DNA of 64,000 nt, taken from positions 1 to 64,000 of the forward strand of contig NZ_LNYR01000048.1 in assembly GCF_001467955.1 (NCBI RefSeq), written 5' to 3'. Position numbers and translations under genes: made by a program. This stretch comes from Legionella quateirensis (lineage in GTDB: Bacteria > Pseudomonadota > Gammaproteobacteria > Legionellales > Legionellaceae). The notes under the pieces were generated by a model. It did no database searches. It saw only the letters and a list, made by a program, of their open reading frames with translations, and was not told the origin of the DNA. Positions 28,292-37,520 of this stretch are shown in pieces (position 1 is the stretch's first letter; each line of letters starts with the position of its first letter).

Positions 28292-29521
28292 TCATGATGT
28301 TATTTTACAGATGGGGATGAAGTTAAATAAGTAGATTTTAATGGCAGTTATTTCATCCATTATTTTTATCAATGGTAACTTGCCAAATAATCGAACATAG
28401 GTTGTGTTTCGCTTCTTTACTATTCTTAATGGTATTAATTTCAAGAAATAAGCAGACTTCTCCTCCCCTAAACAGTAAAGCTTTTTTGTTGGCTTTAGAG
28501 AAAGACTATGAATTAGAAACTCTTTGGATTTATTGCGCTCTTTCTCCAGTTTTTGGTATACCTTTTTATAATCGATGGGGGTAGAAAAAGAGTGTTGAGA
28601 GATATCAATTACATTATTGTAAAATCGATTATGATCAATTCCTAACACGTTAAATAAACTTTCTATACGGTGATTACCACCTACTTCTCTCTGAATACAA
28701 AAAAATTGTTTTTTAAAAATAATCGCAAAAACACAACCATGAAATGAATCAGTGATTAAATAATCGCAATTTTTTATATAATCCAACCACTTTGAAACTG
28801 AATTATATTGTTCAAACTTATCCTTTAACACGTTGATAAAGGTATATTTAGATTTAAGAAAGGCCAATAGTTCATTTTGACGTATTGCCTTATCTTGCTC
28901 ACTATCGAGTAACATATATGCAATATACTTTGTAGTTCTATTTGTTGTCTCAAACAGTTCTTCATCAATAATTATTTCGTAATCTTCCGCATCCAATAAT
29001 AAGGTTGGGTCCAAAACATGCTCTGCATTAACGTTAAATAAGTCTTTGCAAATATCAACCCCTGCTTTTTCTCTAACCGAAATTGCGTCAAATCGTGATA
29101 ATAGTGCTTGTATTTTCATTTGTTCAACATAAGTACACTCATAGTAACTCTTGGCAAAACTAGCTGCATAAGAAAGTAATGTTTTATTTCCGAAAACCCA
29201 ATTAAACATATATTTATAATTATCATGCCATCGCCAAACTTGATCGCTACCTGCAATAAATATGTCAAAGTGCTTATTCAGCTCTCTTAAATCGTTCTCA
29301 TTTTTACAAAGAAAAGTTCTTACAAGGTATTTATTTCTAAAATTCTCAAAAGGGCAATTAATCAAATGAGTTCTAAACTTGTTAGGAATATAATTAATTA
29401 TCTCAGGTTGGTACCCTAGCTTTTTTAATAGAGTAGAAAGAGCATAAGGAACCATAACAGCGCCAAAATTATAATTGGTAAAATGAAAATTCATAATTCC
29501 GACTTTTAATTTTGGCATCAT
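28292..29521 (-). CDS. Polysaccharide pyruvyl transferase family protein
   Basis: This 409-residue protein has the family pattern: FGAVMVPYALSTLLKKLGY near the start, FIAGSDQVWRW near residue 92, LSYAASF, the paired ISVREKAGVDI and DPTLLLDAEDYE motifs, and DYLITDSFHGCVFAIIFKK near residue 260. Members add pyruvate ketals to surface polysaccharides or remodel cell-surface glycans. The gene is notably AT rich and stands alone between large non-coding gaps and a decayed gene tail. This suggests a horizontally acquired, strain-variable gene. ATGs at 29521 and 29518 share an AGGA site. Confidence 0.85.
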   Translation of the reverse strand: MMPKLKVGIMNFHFTNYNFGAVMVPYALSTLLKKLGYQPEIINYIPNKFRTHLINCPFENFRNKYLVRTFLCKNENDLRELNKHFDIFIAGSDQVWRWHDNYKYMFNWVFGNKTLLSYAASFAKSYYECTYVEQMKIQALLSRFDAISVREKAGVDICKDLFNVNAEHVLDPTLLLDAEDYEIIIDEELFETTNRTTKYIAYMLLDSEQDKAIRQNELLAFLKSKYTFINVLKDKFEQYNSVSKWLDYIKNCDYLITDSFHGCVFAIIFKKQFFCIQREVGGNHRIESLFNVLGIDHNRFYNNVIDISQHSFSTPIDYKKVYQKLEKERNKSKEFLIHSLSLKPTKKLYCLGEEKSAYFLKLIPLRIVKKRNTTYVRLFGKLPLIKIMDEITAIKIYLFNFIPICKITS

Positions 29522-30035
29522 ATGATCCTGTCCTTATCGATGATACAACGAGCACTATGCGTTTACTGTTCCAAACAGATCACCGTGAAGATAAATCCTT
29601 TTAAAACCCAAGAGTTTTACCCTCTTGTTCTTGAAGTAATTCTTTTAAATTCATAACTTTACATTTTATTCTGAAGAGTATTTGAATTCAATTCTTCAGA
29701 GTAATTTAAATATAGAATTAGTTAAAGAACATTAGGGTGTACAATTTTTATAAGACAGTGATCATTGCGAAAGTGGGATCCATCCTAAAAATTAGCACGG
29801 TGCCACATTGTTGCATGGATCCCCCGCTTGCGCGAAGATTAGGGATAAAAAGTGAAGATAGTTCAGCATCAAGCCGTGGGACAGTGAGACCAGAGTGGTC
29901 AAGGCAGTCTGTTAAAATAAAAATTGTTCGGAAGTCTTATCAAATAAGTTAATAACTGATCAATACTGTATTTCGGTTGCGTCTAAAACCGGCTATGATC
30001 CATTCACCTACCCCCAAACAACTAATGGTTCATTA
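29522..30035. other. Non-coding AT-rich gap with inverted repeats
   Basis: This 514-base stretch has no credible gene. It contains a 9 bp inverted repeat, GGGATCCAT at 29775-29783 and ATGGATCCC at 29815-29823, within a more GC-rich patch (29765-29900), and a second stem CTGAAGA (29671) with TCTTCAG (29693). The GC-rich patch looks like a repeat-element remnant. The promoter of the minus-strand pyruvyl transferase gene should lie in its left part. Confidence 0.5.
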
Positions 30036-31619
30036 TTAAGATATTGACGATCGTGGCTCGCTTCGGTTCTCTAATGTTTGATCATCATCAATTTCACTTT
30101 TGTTGGATTCGCTCGAATCGACTACCTCTAAAACTTGATGCACTTCGGTATTCGTATCGGTCCATAATTTTGCAGGTGTGTCCCGTAAAATATCAGCTGG
30201 GGTTTGAATTTCCCTATTGGGTACATCCGGAGCAGATGAGAGCAAACGGGATGCGGAACTACCATGTAGTTGTGAGGATTCAGTTGTATTTTGTTCAGCC
30301 GAATCAACATCAGCATTGGCATTCAGTTGTTCCTTTTCTTTTAATTGATTGACTAACAATTTCGTGATACCCATCGAAATAATTGCTCTAAATCCAGAGG
30401 CAACCAAAGCAGAAATTGCATCAATGATGTCATAAGTTGTCTTTTCTACCCAATCTGCAGCTGTCAGAGCTATGGTACCCACAGCAGCGCCCAATACAAT
30501 GGCTGAACCTAACCCTACTGCTGCTGCCAACCCTGCCGGGGGAAATATAATAAATAATACGGTTGCTATAACCGCGCTGCCTAACAAAGCAAGCCCTAAG
30601 GGTGCACTCCAATGAAACAATGATTTTTGATTTTTTTTAAGAACTGGATCGTGATCAGTCTCTTGCTTGTGCTTTAGTAACTCTTCCATTTGAGATTTTA
30701 CTTCTGATGGCTTTATGAGTTCATCGTCAATTACCGGTGTAAACTGCCGCAATTCAGCCAACATTCCTTTCTTCTGTTGCTTGTACTTTAATGCCGCCCC
30801 ATGCATAAACTCAAACATTCTCAAATTGGTTTCTATATCATGTTGCGTTCTTCTATATACAAATTTTGCCTCAGGCAAACCTTTTGCGCCAATTTCAGGA
30901 TGAAATTGAGTTGTTATTATTGGCACCCCGTTTATGTTTTCTATTGCTTCGTTTGATTGGTTATCACTCGCAATAGCTGACTCGATAAATCCTTTAGGTA
31001 ATCTGGAAATTATTTGACTGTGCGCGCCAAAAAAATTACCTTCATAATGTGTTGATGAAACATCATCAAGGTGATTTTTCCCACCAAATATCTGGGCTGC
31101 CATTGTGTCTTTATTGATTCTGATCGCATCATAATTCATATAGCATTGTTTATCTAACTGCGTTGAATTTAAATCTGCAATTTCCCCACCGCCATAGACA
31201 GCAATAACCTGATGTCCTCCGCAGACACCCAATATAGGCATACCTTTTTGAATGGCAACATGGACTAATGCGAGTTCTGCTACAGTGCGAGAAAAATCAT
31301 AAGGTTGCCCTTCTTGACGCTCTTTATTAAATAATTCAGGATCAATCATGGCGTTGTTACCGGATAATGCCAAACAATCAACATCTTCAAGTATTTCAGC
31401 TGCTCTGGCTTTAGCATGTGCAAAAAGTAGTTGTCGCCCCTGAGGATCTTTATACAGCTGTTGAAATTTCTCTTCAGGGATGTCTTCCAACATCATTCTG
31501 AAATCAGCATCCACAACGGTAGAACCAACGTGTTTAAATGCTTTTTTTAAAGAAACTACACTGCTTCCACCAACAATAGGACTAAAAGTGACCGCAACTT
31601 TAGGCATAAACGATTCCAT
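30036..31619 (-). CDS. Glutamine amidotransferase-like (peptidase C26) protein with C-terminal membrane region; effector candidate
   Basis: This is a 527-residue two-part protein. Residues ~1-280 form a class I glutamine amidotransferase/gamma-glutamyl hydrolase-like domain with the nucleophile elbow GVCGGHQ (Cys133) and TQFHPEIG (His240, Glu242), so the catalytic triad is intact. Residues ~335-390 hold two long hydrophobic segments (GLALLGSAVIATVLFIIFPP and AAAVGLGSAIVLGAAVGTIA), then a polar, acidic tail of ~100 residues. Such a fusion is unusual for metabolic C26 enzymes and suggests membrane targeting, perhaps in the host. The gene has a PmrA-type promoter, as many Dot/Icm effector genes do. 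ATGs at 31619 and 31607 are both possible starts. Substrate unknown. Confidence 0.75.
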   Translation of the reverse strand: MESFMPKVAVTFSPIVGGSSVVSLKKAFKHVGSTVVDADFRMMLEDIPEEKFQQLYKDPQGRQLLFAHAKARAAEILEDVDCLALSGNNAMIDPELFNKERQEGQPYDFSRTVAELALVHVAIQKGMPILGVCGGHQVIAVYGGGEIADLNSTQLDKQCYMNYDAIRINKDTMAAQIFGGKNHLDDVSSTHYEGNFFGAHSQIISRLPKGFIESAIASDNQSNEAIENINGVPIITTQFHPEIGAKGLPEAKFVYRRTQHDIETNLRMFEFMHGAALKYKQQKKGMLAELRQFTPVIDDELIKPSEVKSQMEELLKHKQETDHDPVLKKNQKSLFHWSAPLGLALLGSAVIATVLFIIFPPAGLAAAVGLGSAIVLGAAVGTIALTAADWVEKTTYDIIDAISALVASGFRAIISMGITKLLVNQLKEKEQLNANADVDSAEQNTTESSQLHGSSASRLLSSAPDVPNREIQTPADILRDTPAKLWTDTNTEVHQVLEVVDSSESNKSEIDDDQTLENRSEPRSSIS

Positions 31620-31641
31620 CAATTCAAGAATTATTGCTTTT

Positions 31642-31674
31642 ATTATAACCTACCAGTATTAAATAAACCTTAAG
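31642..31674 (-). promoter_or_regulatory. Predicted PmrA box and -10 of the C26-like gene
   Basis: Read on the minus strand, two half-sites CTTAAGGTT and TTTAATACT are separated by TA (31655-31674). Seven bases later comes TATAAT (31642-31647). The Legionella PmrA element is cTTAATatT-N2-cTTAATatT; each half here matches seven of nine positions. The 7-base gap to the -10 is identical to that of the promoter at 56852-56884, which supports both. Transcription should begin about 15 bases before the start codon. Confidence 0.65.
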
Positions 31675-31893
31675 TGACTTTCAAAAAACCATTCACCGAT
31701 TCGTGTTAATTTTGAAACGTATCGAGTATTACAATGCTCTTGTATTTTTTTCATTTGGGTAACCCAGCTGAACGTTAAAAGACAATATAATTCAGGTAAC
31801 AATTCCCTTCCTGACAAAATCAAAAAAAATATAAAAAAAAGGACTAACAGACTTGACATCACATCGTGAAAAAGACAAAATCACGCCTCTTGT

Positions 31894-31970
31894 GGCTATG
31901 TAGCTCAGCCGGTTAGAGCGCGGCACTCATAATGCTGAGGTCGGTGGTTCGAGTCCACCCATAGCCACCA
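31894..31970 (+). tRNA. tRNA-Met (CAT), elongator type
   Basis: A 77-base cloverleaf with encoded CCA. The acceptor pairs GGCTATG with CATAGCC; the anticodon loop is CTCATAA. The T arm is GGTGG TTCGAGT CCACC. The sequence follows the E. coli elongator Met tRNA and lacks the C-A mismatch of initiators. It stands alone between the C26-like gene and lspD, at an edge of variable DNA, though no attachment-site duplication was seen. Confidence 0.96.
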
Positions 31971-32072
31971 TTTCCCTTCTTTATAAAATTCCTTAAGTTA
32001 GTTATCAAAAAAGCTATTGTAAGCAATCAAATTTAGTTATTATGTTAATATCCATGACTTTACGGTTTTTAA

Positions 32073-34445
32073 ATGCGCTCTTTAGTAATTTTACTTTTAG
32101 CCTTGATGTGGTCTTCTTTGATTCATGCTAATGATGTTAATATTTCCACCATCACCAAGAATGGCTCTACCATTTTTTATCTACAGGCTGGTGCTTTTAA
32201 TTTAAAGAAAGATGCGGAACTGCGGCAACAGGAACTTTCAAAACTAACAGAACAAAAAATCGAGATCAAAAACCTTGCCGATAAACATCTGTACCTTGTT
32301 CAAATAGGTCCAATTGACGATTACCATACTGCCAGAGAACTCAAAAACACGTTATCTCAAAAACCTGACACGCAACAAAATAGTGCGAACTCAAAACAAA
32401 CCTCATCTCTTGATGTAAGTGAGGTGCCAAAAAATCTGGATAAATCACAAACACTTCACGCATCCAGTAAACTATGGAATTTGAGAAATGCAGATATACG
32501 TGCAGTCATAGCCGAAGTATCACGTGTTACAGGTAAAAACTTTGTAATTGATCCCAGAGTACAAGGAAAGATATCAATTATCTCTTCCACCCCACTATCG
32601 AATCGTGAATTGTACCAAGTATTTCTGTCTGTACTTCAGGTTTCAGGATATGCAGCCATCCCTAACGGAGAAATTGTTAAAATCATACCGAATATTGATG
32701 CCAAAACCCAATCGCCAGATCTGTTGAATGGGATGAGAGCTGCTCCCAGAGGGGATGACATGATGGTTTCTGTTGTTCCAGTTCATTATGTTCCAGCCGA
32801 ACAGCTTGTCCCCGTATTACGTCCCCTGATGCCGCAATGGAGCAGTGTTTCTGCTTACGCGCCCTCGAACATGCTTATCCTTTCCGGACGGGCAAATAAC
32901 ATTAAAAGTCTAACGGATATTATCAAACAAGTTGACAGCTCCTCATCAAACGGCATCGACATGGTGCCCTTAAGACATGCTCTTGCTATGGATGTTGCCA
33001 ATACTCTGAAAGACTTGGTTAAGACACAACCCAGTATAGGTAGTAGAACGCAAATTACCATTGCTGCTGATGACCGATCTAACTCAATTTTAGTTAGCGG
33101 TAATAAAACCGATAGAATCAGGCTGCGAATGTTAATCTTGAAATTGGATAGAGAAAGCTCGGAAGGAATTAATTCCAACACTCAGGTTGTTTATCTGAAT
33201 TACCTGAGAGCAGAGGATTTAGTTCCCATACTCGCAGGGATTGCCCAAGCTAATTTTAGCGGCAATGTAGGCACAACTATTGGCACCATTACTCGCCCTG
33301 CATTGGACAGCACCAATCCAGCGTCAAATCTGGTCAGCCTTAGTGGAGCAGATGGTCAGAGTTCATCGCAACCCATGTCAGCCCCACCAGGATTGAACGC
33401 ATCCCAGGCAACTGGCAATACCACTTCTGCAAATACCCAAAATGAAGGCTCTACCAAGCCAACAGTACAAATTATCGGTGAGCCCAATACCAACTCCATC
33501 ATTATAAATGCCCCTTCTTCAATTATTCGCATACTAAAAAATGTAATTTCCCAATTGGACATCAAACCTGCCCAGTTACTGATCGAGGCTTTGGTTGCAG
33601 AAGTTGATCAAAATGATGTTAATAATTTAGGTATCGAATGGGGATCTGATCTGCAAACAGGAGATCCTAAAAAATTCAGACCTGGCTTTGCAATTATTAA
33701 CAGCAAAACACGAACGGATGATTTCCAGGCTCAAATTTATGCTTTGGCTCGAGAACAAAAAGCAAATATTTTATCAACGCCCTCTGTTGTTGTATTGGAT
33801 AACCGTCAAGCTAAAATTCTCGTAGGTAAGCAGGTATCCGTAGCTTCAACCACACAGCCGAGTAACGCAGGCGGTTCGACTAATGGAGGTACTCCTTTCA
33901 CTACCTTTGATCGCGTGAATGTGGCATTACACCTCTATGTAAGACCACAAATAACTCGTGGTCAGGGAATTCAGATGCAAATTGACCAGGGTAATGACAC
34001 CTTAGATCCTGCAAGTACTACAGAAAGTACACTTAACCCTACTTTTAAAATCAGCAGCATCGTGACCTCCGTTCACGTTGAAAGTGGTGATATTGTTGTA
34101 TTAGGCGGTTTAACTCAAGACAGTTTGGGAAATGACAATAACCGCATACCCATCCTTGGCGACATACCCGGATTAGGTAAACTATTTCAGCACAACATTC
34201 GAAATAGAGACAAACGAGTTCTGATGGTCTTTATCAAACCGATTATACTTCGTAATGAACGAGATAATTTAGAGGTAACAGGCGCTAAATATAATGATGT
34301 ACGTCAATACCAATTAGACTGGATACGTTCGCAGGAAGAGTACGAACAAGTCAATAACCAGACTTTATTACCACCGTTAACGCAAGGAAGTTTGCCCGTA
34401 CCCTTTAGTGGTCCGCCTAAAAATTTATCACAAATGACCAAGTAA
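32073..34445 (+). CDS. lspD: Type II secretion system secretin LspD (GspD) with N-terminal SPOR-like domain
   Basis: This 790-residue outer-membrane secretin forms the exit channel of the Lsp type II system. It has a signal peptide (MRSLVILLLALMWSSLIHA), then a SPOR-like unit at ~31-97 (FYLQAGAFNLKKDAELRQQE and YLVQIGPIDDYHTARELKN), which most GspD proteins lack. N0-N3 ring-building domains follow (~130-560), then the secretin core (STPSVVVLDNRQAKILVGKQ, VESGDIVVLGGL, RIPILGDIPGLGKLF). The stop is three bases before lspE, so the two form an operon. The remaining lsp genes are not here, as is usual in Legionella. Confidence 0.96.
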   Translation: MRSLVILLLALMWSSLIHANDVNISTITKNGSTIFYLQAGAFNLKKDAELRQQELSKLTEQKIEIKNLADKHLYLVQIGPIDDYHTARELKNTLSQKPDTQQNSANSKQTSSLDVSEVPKNLDKSQTLHASSKLWNLRNADIRAVIAEVSRVTGKNFVIDPRVQGKISIISSTPLSNRELYQVFLSVLQVSGYAAIPNGEIVKIIPNIDAKTQSPDLLNGMRAAPRGDDMMVSVVPVHYVPAEQLVPVLRPLMPQWSSVSAYAPSNMLILSGRANNIKSLTDIIKQVDSSSSNGIDMVPLRHALAMDVANTLKDLVKTQPSIGSRTQITIAADDRSNSILVSGNKTDRIRLRMLILKLDRESSEGINSNTQVVYLNYLRAEDLVPILAGIAQANFSGNVGTTIGTITRPALDSTNPASNLVSLSGADGQSSSQPMSAPPGLNASQATGNTTSANTQNEGSTKPTVQIIGEPNTNSIIINAPSSIIRILKNVISQLDIKPAQLLIEALVAEVDQNDVNNLGIEWGSDLQTGDPKKFRPGFAIINSKTRTDDFQAQIYALAREQKANILSTPSVVVLDNRQAKILVGKQVSVASTTQPSNAGGSTNGGTPFTTFDRVNVALHLYVRPQITRGQGIQMQIDQGNDTLDPASTTESTLNPTFKISSIVTSVHVESGDIVVLGGLTQDSLGNDNNRIPILGDIPGLGKLFQHNIRNRDKRVLMVFIKPIILRNERDNLEVTGAKYNDVRQYQLDWIRSQEEYEQVNNQTLLPPLTQGSLPVPFSGPPKNLSQMTK

Positions 34446-34448
34446 ACT

Positions 34449-35933
34449 ATGGACAAAGACGAAAAATCACTAAATCTTCCCTATAGTTTTGCTAAAAACA
34501 ACGGTGTTGTGGTGAGCGAAATTAAAAATGGGGCTGCACTAGTATATCACCTGCCCTCTACTTCGTTACAGGCTCTGGTTGAAGTAAAACGCATACTCCA
34601 ATGTGAGCTGGATTTAAAACCAATAGATGAATCTGCTTTTCAACAGCATCTGGCTCATATCTACCAATCCAAATCATCCATACTGGATGCTGCAGAAGGT
34701 ATGGAAGATGATATGGATCTTTCCATGCTGGCCAGCCAGCTTCCCGTAAGTGAAGACTTGTTAGAAAACCAGGATGATGCCCCAATTATTCGTTTACTTA
34801 ACGCTTTGTTTACCCAGGCTATAAAACAAAAAGCGTCCGATATCCACATCGAAACTTATGAAGACAGAGTCCTCGTACGCAATCGAATTGATGGAGTGCT
34901 TCAAGAAGTTCTAGAAATACAACGTGCTATTGCACCTTTGGTTATTTCACGGGTAAAAGTTATGGCAAAACTGGATATCGCTGAAAAACGTATACCCCAA
35001 GATGGCCGTATTTCTCTTCGAATTGGCGGTCACAATATCGACGTCAGGGTTTCCACCCTCCCTTCAAACCATGGTGAACGAGTGGTTCTAAGAATATTGG
35101 ACAAACAAGCCGCACAGTTGGATTTAAACTTGCTAGGAATGCCCAAATCGACCCTGTTTGCTATGCGAAAAATGATCGCTGAACCACACGGCATCATTTT
35201 AGTAACGGGCCCAACTGGTTCGGGTAAAACAACTTCTTTATACGCCATGCTTACTGAGCTGAATCAGGTCACCCGAAATATTCTTACAATTGAAGATCCA
35301 ATAGAATATGATTTGGCAGGCATCGGACAGACTCAGGTAAATACCAAAGTACAAATGACTTTTGCTAAAGGTTTAAGAGCCATACTACGACAAGATCCCG
35401 ATGTTGTAATGATTGGGGAGATACGGGATCTGGAAACAGCAGAAATTGCTGTTCAGGCAAGTCTGACCGGGCATCTGGTATTATCAACCCTGCATACCAA
35501 CAGTGCTTTGGGAGCATTGACCCGTCTTCGTGATATGGGAGTCGAGTCATTTCTAATGTCTTCCAGTATCGTCGGTTTGATTGCACAACGACTTGTAAGA
35601 AAGCTCTGCTCTCACTGCAAAACTCCTCATCAATTACGCGATGATGAAAAAGAACTGATGGGGCTTGCTCCTGATGCAGATGTTTCTCAGGTCTATGAAC
35701 CTAAGGGCTGTGAATTATGCAATAATCTGGGATACAGAGGCAGAACAGGTATTTACGAGTTAATAACCATTGATGAAACATTAAGAGGGATGATTCATCG
35801 CCATGAAAACATGCAAACCTTGGAAAGTTATCTAAGACCCACAACTCCAAGTATTCGAGATGATGGGTTTAAACGTGTACTCTGTGGTGATACGTCACTT
35901 GCAGAAATCCTTCGTGTTACCAGTCAAAATTAA
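34449..35933 (+). CDS. lspE: Type II secretion system ATPase LspE (GspE)
   Basis: This 494-residue cytoplasmic hexameric ATPase powers pseudopilus assembly. It has an N-terminal N1E/N2E region, Walker A GPTGSGKTTSLYAM near residue 255, the Asp box TIEDPIEYDL, the Walker B-type VMIGEIRDLETAEIA, the His box LVLSTLHTNSA, and a four-cysteine zinc element (CSHC near 392 and CELC near 425). Length and motif order are standard for GspE. Cotranscribed with lspD. Confidence 0.97.
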   Translation: MDKDEKSLNLPYSFAKNNGVVVSEIKNGAALVYHLPSTSLQALVEVKRILQCELDLKPIDESAFQQHLAHIYQSKSSILDAAEGMEDDMDLSMLASQLPVSEDLLENQDDAPIIRLLNALFTQAIKQKASDIHIETYEDRVLVRNRIDGVLQEVLEIQRAIAPLVISRVKVMAKLDIAEKRIPQDGRISLRIGGHNIDVRVSTLPSNHGERVVLRILDKQAAQLDLNLLGMPKSTLFAMRKMIAEPHGIILVTGPTGSGKTTSLYAMLTELNQVTRNILTIEDPIEYDLAGIGQTQVNTKVQMTFAKGLRAILRQDPDVVMIGEIRDLETAEIAVQASLTGHLVLSTLHTNSALGALTRLRDMGVESFLMSSSIVGLIAQRLVRKLCSHCKTPHQLRDDEKELMGLAPDADVSQVYEPKGCELCNNLGYRGRTGIYELITIDETLRGMIHRHENMQTLESYLRPTTPSIRDDGFKRVLCGDTSLAEILRVTSQN

Positions 35934-35945
35934 ACAAGTACCTGA

Positions 35946-35965
35946 TTTAATTTATATTTAATTTT
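35946..35965 (+). promoter_or_regulatory. Possible weak PmrA-like box after lspE
   Basis: TTTAATTTA-TA-TTTAATTTT has the 11-base TTAAT period of a PmrA element. It lies in very AT-rich DNA, and the -10 seven bases later (TTAAGA) is poor. It is 168 bases before the small leader ORF and 242 before the hydrolase gene. It may be chance. Confidence 0.25.
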
Positions 35966-36113
35966 TTTTCATTTAAGAATGTTCCTGTCGCACTTTTTAA
36001 CTTTATACTGATAATGAAGTGAGTCATTTTCTTTTTATTATTTATATAACAGGGCAGCTAAACTAATAATGCAGTCCTCCCCAATACCATATACTTAGAT
36101 CTGAAGGAGCAAA

Positions 36114-36215
36114 ATGAGACATACTACAACACATTGCATAAGGTACATGATTGACAATAATCAGGGCAAGGCGCACAATATTGCCTCAGTATTTAAGCGA
36201 GTACATCATGGCTAA
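36114..36215 (+). CDS. 33-codon leader ORF overlapping the hydrolase start
   Basis: An ATG at 36114 follows a strong ribosome site (GAAGGAGC, 6 bases upstream). It opens a 33-residue reading frame (MRHTTTHCIRYMIDNNQGKA ...) that stops at TAA 36213-36215. It overlaps the ATG of the next gene (36208) by eight bases. That ATG has no good ribosome site of its own, so the leader may couple translation. The peptide shows no recognised domain. It may be a regulatory leader rather than a functional protein. Confidence 0.45.
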   Translation: MRHTTTHCIRYMIDNNQGKAHNIASVFKRVHHG

Positions 36216-37506
36216 CTCCTATTTGCAAATCTGGTTACAAAGACAAATCGCTGCAGGCACCTTTCCCGCAGATCGAGAGGACTGGTACATAAGTAAAGGG
36301 TACGGTACTTCTGAATCAACATTGGATGAGCGATTCATACTCTTTGAACAATCATTACATCAAGCAGACTCCCCATATTATCAAACATTTCAAGATATCG
36401 CTCTTGAACGTCGTGAAGTAGAGGTAACTCTGGCAAACCAAATGACGTGTCGAACTGAAGTGATCTCATTTCATAACCAAAACAGCGATTTAATGCCAAT
36501 TAGTAATGGTGCAGGGAAACACATCCTGTATTTCACGGGTATAGCTTCTTTATACCAAAACTGTTTTGGGGATATCACTGAAGCGGTGCGCAGAACAGAA
36601 GCCAGCTATTATGCTTTTGAATATCCAGGAATGCGCTCTTTAGGTGGAGAAGTTCTCGAAGTTAATGATTTGGTTAATACTGGGATAGCAGTGACTAATG
36701 ATCTGCTTAGAAAGGGAATTTCTATTGACGACATAATTTTTCAAGGCGATTCCTTTGGGGCAGCTATTGCAAATAAAGTAAGTGATCAATTTAAACAGCA
36801 ATCTGGCGTTGAAATACGATGTATTATGAATAATACCTTTTCAACATTTCAGGCAGCGGTACAAAATGTATTAAACCAAACCGCATGGCAAAAACCATTG
36901 AAACCTGCAGTGAGACCCGCACTTCGATATCTTGGCTGGGATATCCGCCCAGGAGATCTCTATGGCAAAGATACTCCTTACCGAATTCATGTAAACCACA
37001 TTGGCGATCTGACTCTTGGGCATGCGACTCTGGCTGAATTAGTTGAATCCAATTCTCAAATCCAGGATTTTGTCGATCCCTGCCCTGAAGATTATCGCGA
37101 GATAAGAGACTCATATAATAATTTGCACTGGGCTTCATTGAGTGCGTATGGAGATCAATATCTGGCTACGAAATACGGTAGAAATAGCGATGGACTGGTC
37201 GATACGCATTTGGCAGACTTGAGTATTCTCGTCTATGAAAATGGTCAGGGCGTATATACTACACTGGTTTGTAAATATCTGAGTGACAGCAATAAATACG
37301 TTATGGAACATCCTCAATCACTGTCATTGGAACATTTACCACAACCTCTTCAGTCAGAAGCGGTATCACTATGTACATTGATGCTGCCGACACTCCCATC
37401 ACTGCCTTCAATGCCCAATCTGTTCCGATTCTTCAAACGTCCAGTTAGTGATGAGAATGAAGAATTATTACCTCAAGCTCAATTAACCAGAAATGAGCCA
37501 AAATAA
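36208..37506 (+). CDS. Alpha/beta-hydrolase-like protein, possible effector
   Basis: This 432-residue protein has a serine-hydrolase nucleophile elbow, FQGDSFGAAIA (GxSxG with Ser near residue 180). It is preceded by a strand-turn typical of the fold (HILYFTGIASLYQNCFGD) and followed by GHATLAELVE, which may carry the acid or histidine region. There is no signal peptide or membrane helix. The overall style (a polar, ~430-residue hydrolase beside other Legionella-type genes) recalls the SidB/Sdb effector family, but I cannot confirm homology. An upstream in-frame TTG at 36151 is less likely. Translation may depend on the leader ORF. Confidence 0.65.
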   Translation: MANSYLQIWLQRQIAAGTFPADREDWYISKGYGTSESTLDERFILFEQSLHQADSPYYQTFQDIALERREVEVTLANQMTCRTEVISFHNQNSDLMPISNGAGKHILYFTGIASLYQNCFGDITEAVRRTEASYYAFEYPGMRSLGGEVLEVNDLVNTGIAVTNDLLRKGISIDDIIFQGDSFGAAIANKVSDQFKQQSGVEIRCIMNNTFSTFQAAVQNVLNQTAWQKPLKPAVRPALRYLGWDIRPGDLYGKDTPYRIHVNHIGDLTLGHATLAELVESNSQIQDFVDPCPEDYREIRDSYNNLHWASLSAYGDQYLATKYGRNSDGLVDTHLADLSILVYENGQGVYTTLVCKYLSDSNKYVMEHPQSLSLEHLPQPLQSEAVSLCTLMLPTLPSLPSMPNLFRFFKRPVSDENEELLPQAQLTRNEPK

Positions 37507-37520
37507 ACAGAGCACTGGAT

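Noticed and set aside
31659..31862. Minus-strand 67-codon ORF with one hydrophobic segment
   Set aside because: It has no ribosome site, and it overlaps the PmrA-type promoter region of the neighbouring gene; it is not reported as a gene.
31894..32072. tRNA-Met as an attachment site of an integrated island
   Set aside because: No repeat of the tRNA 3' end and no integrase gene were found in the window.
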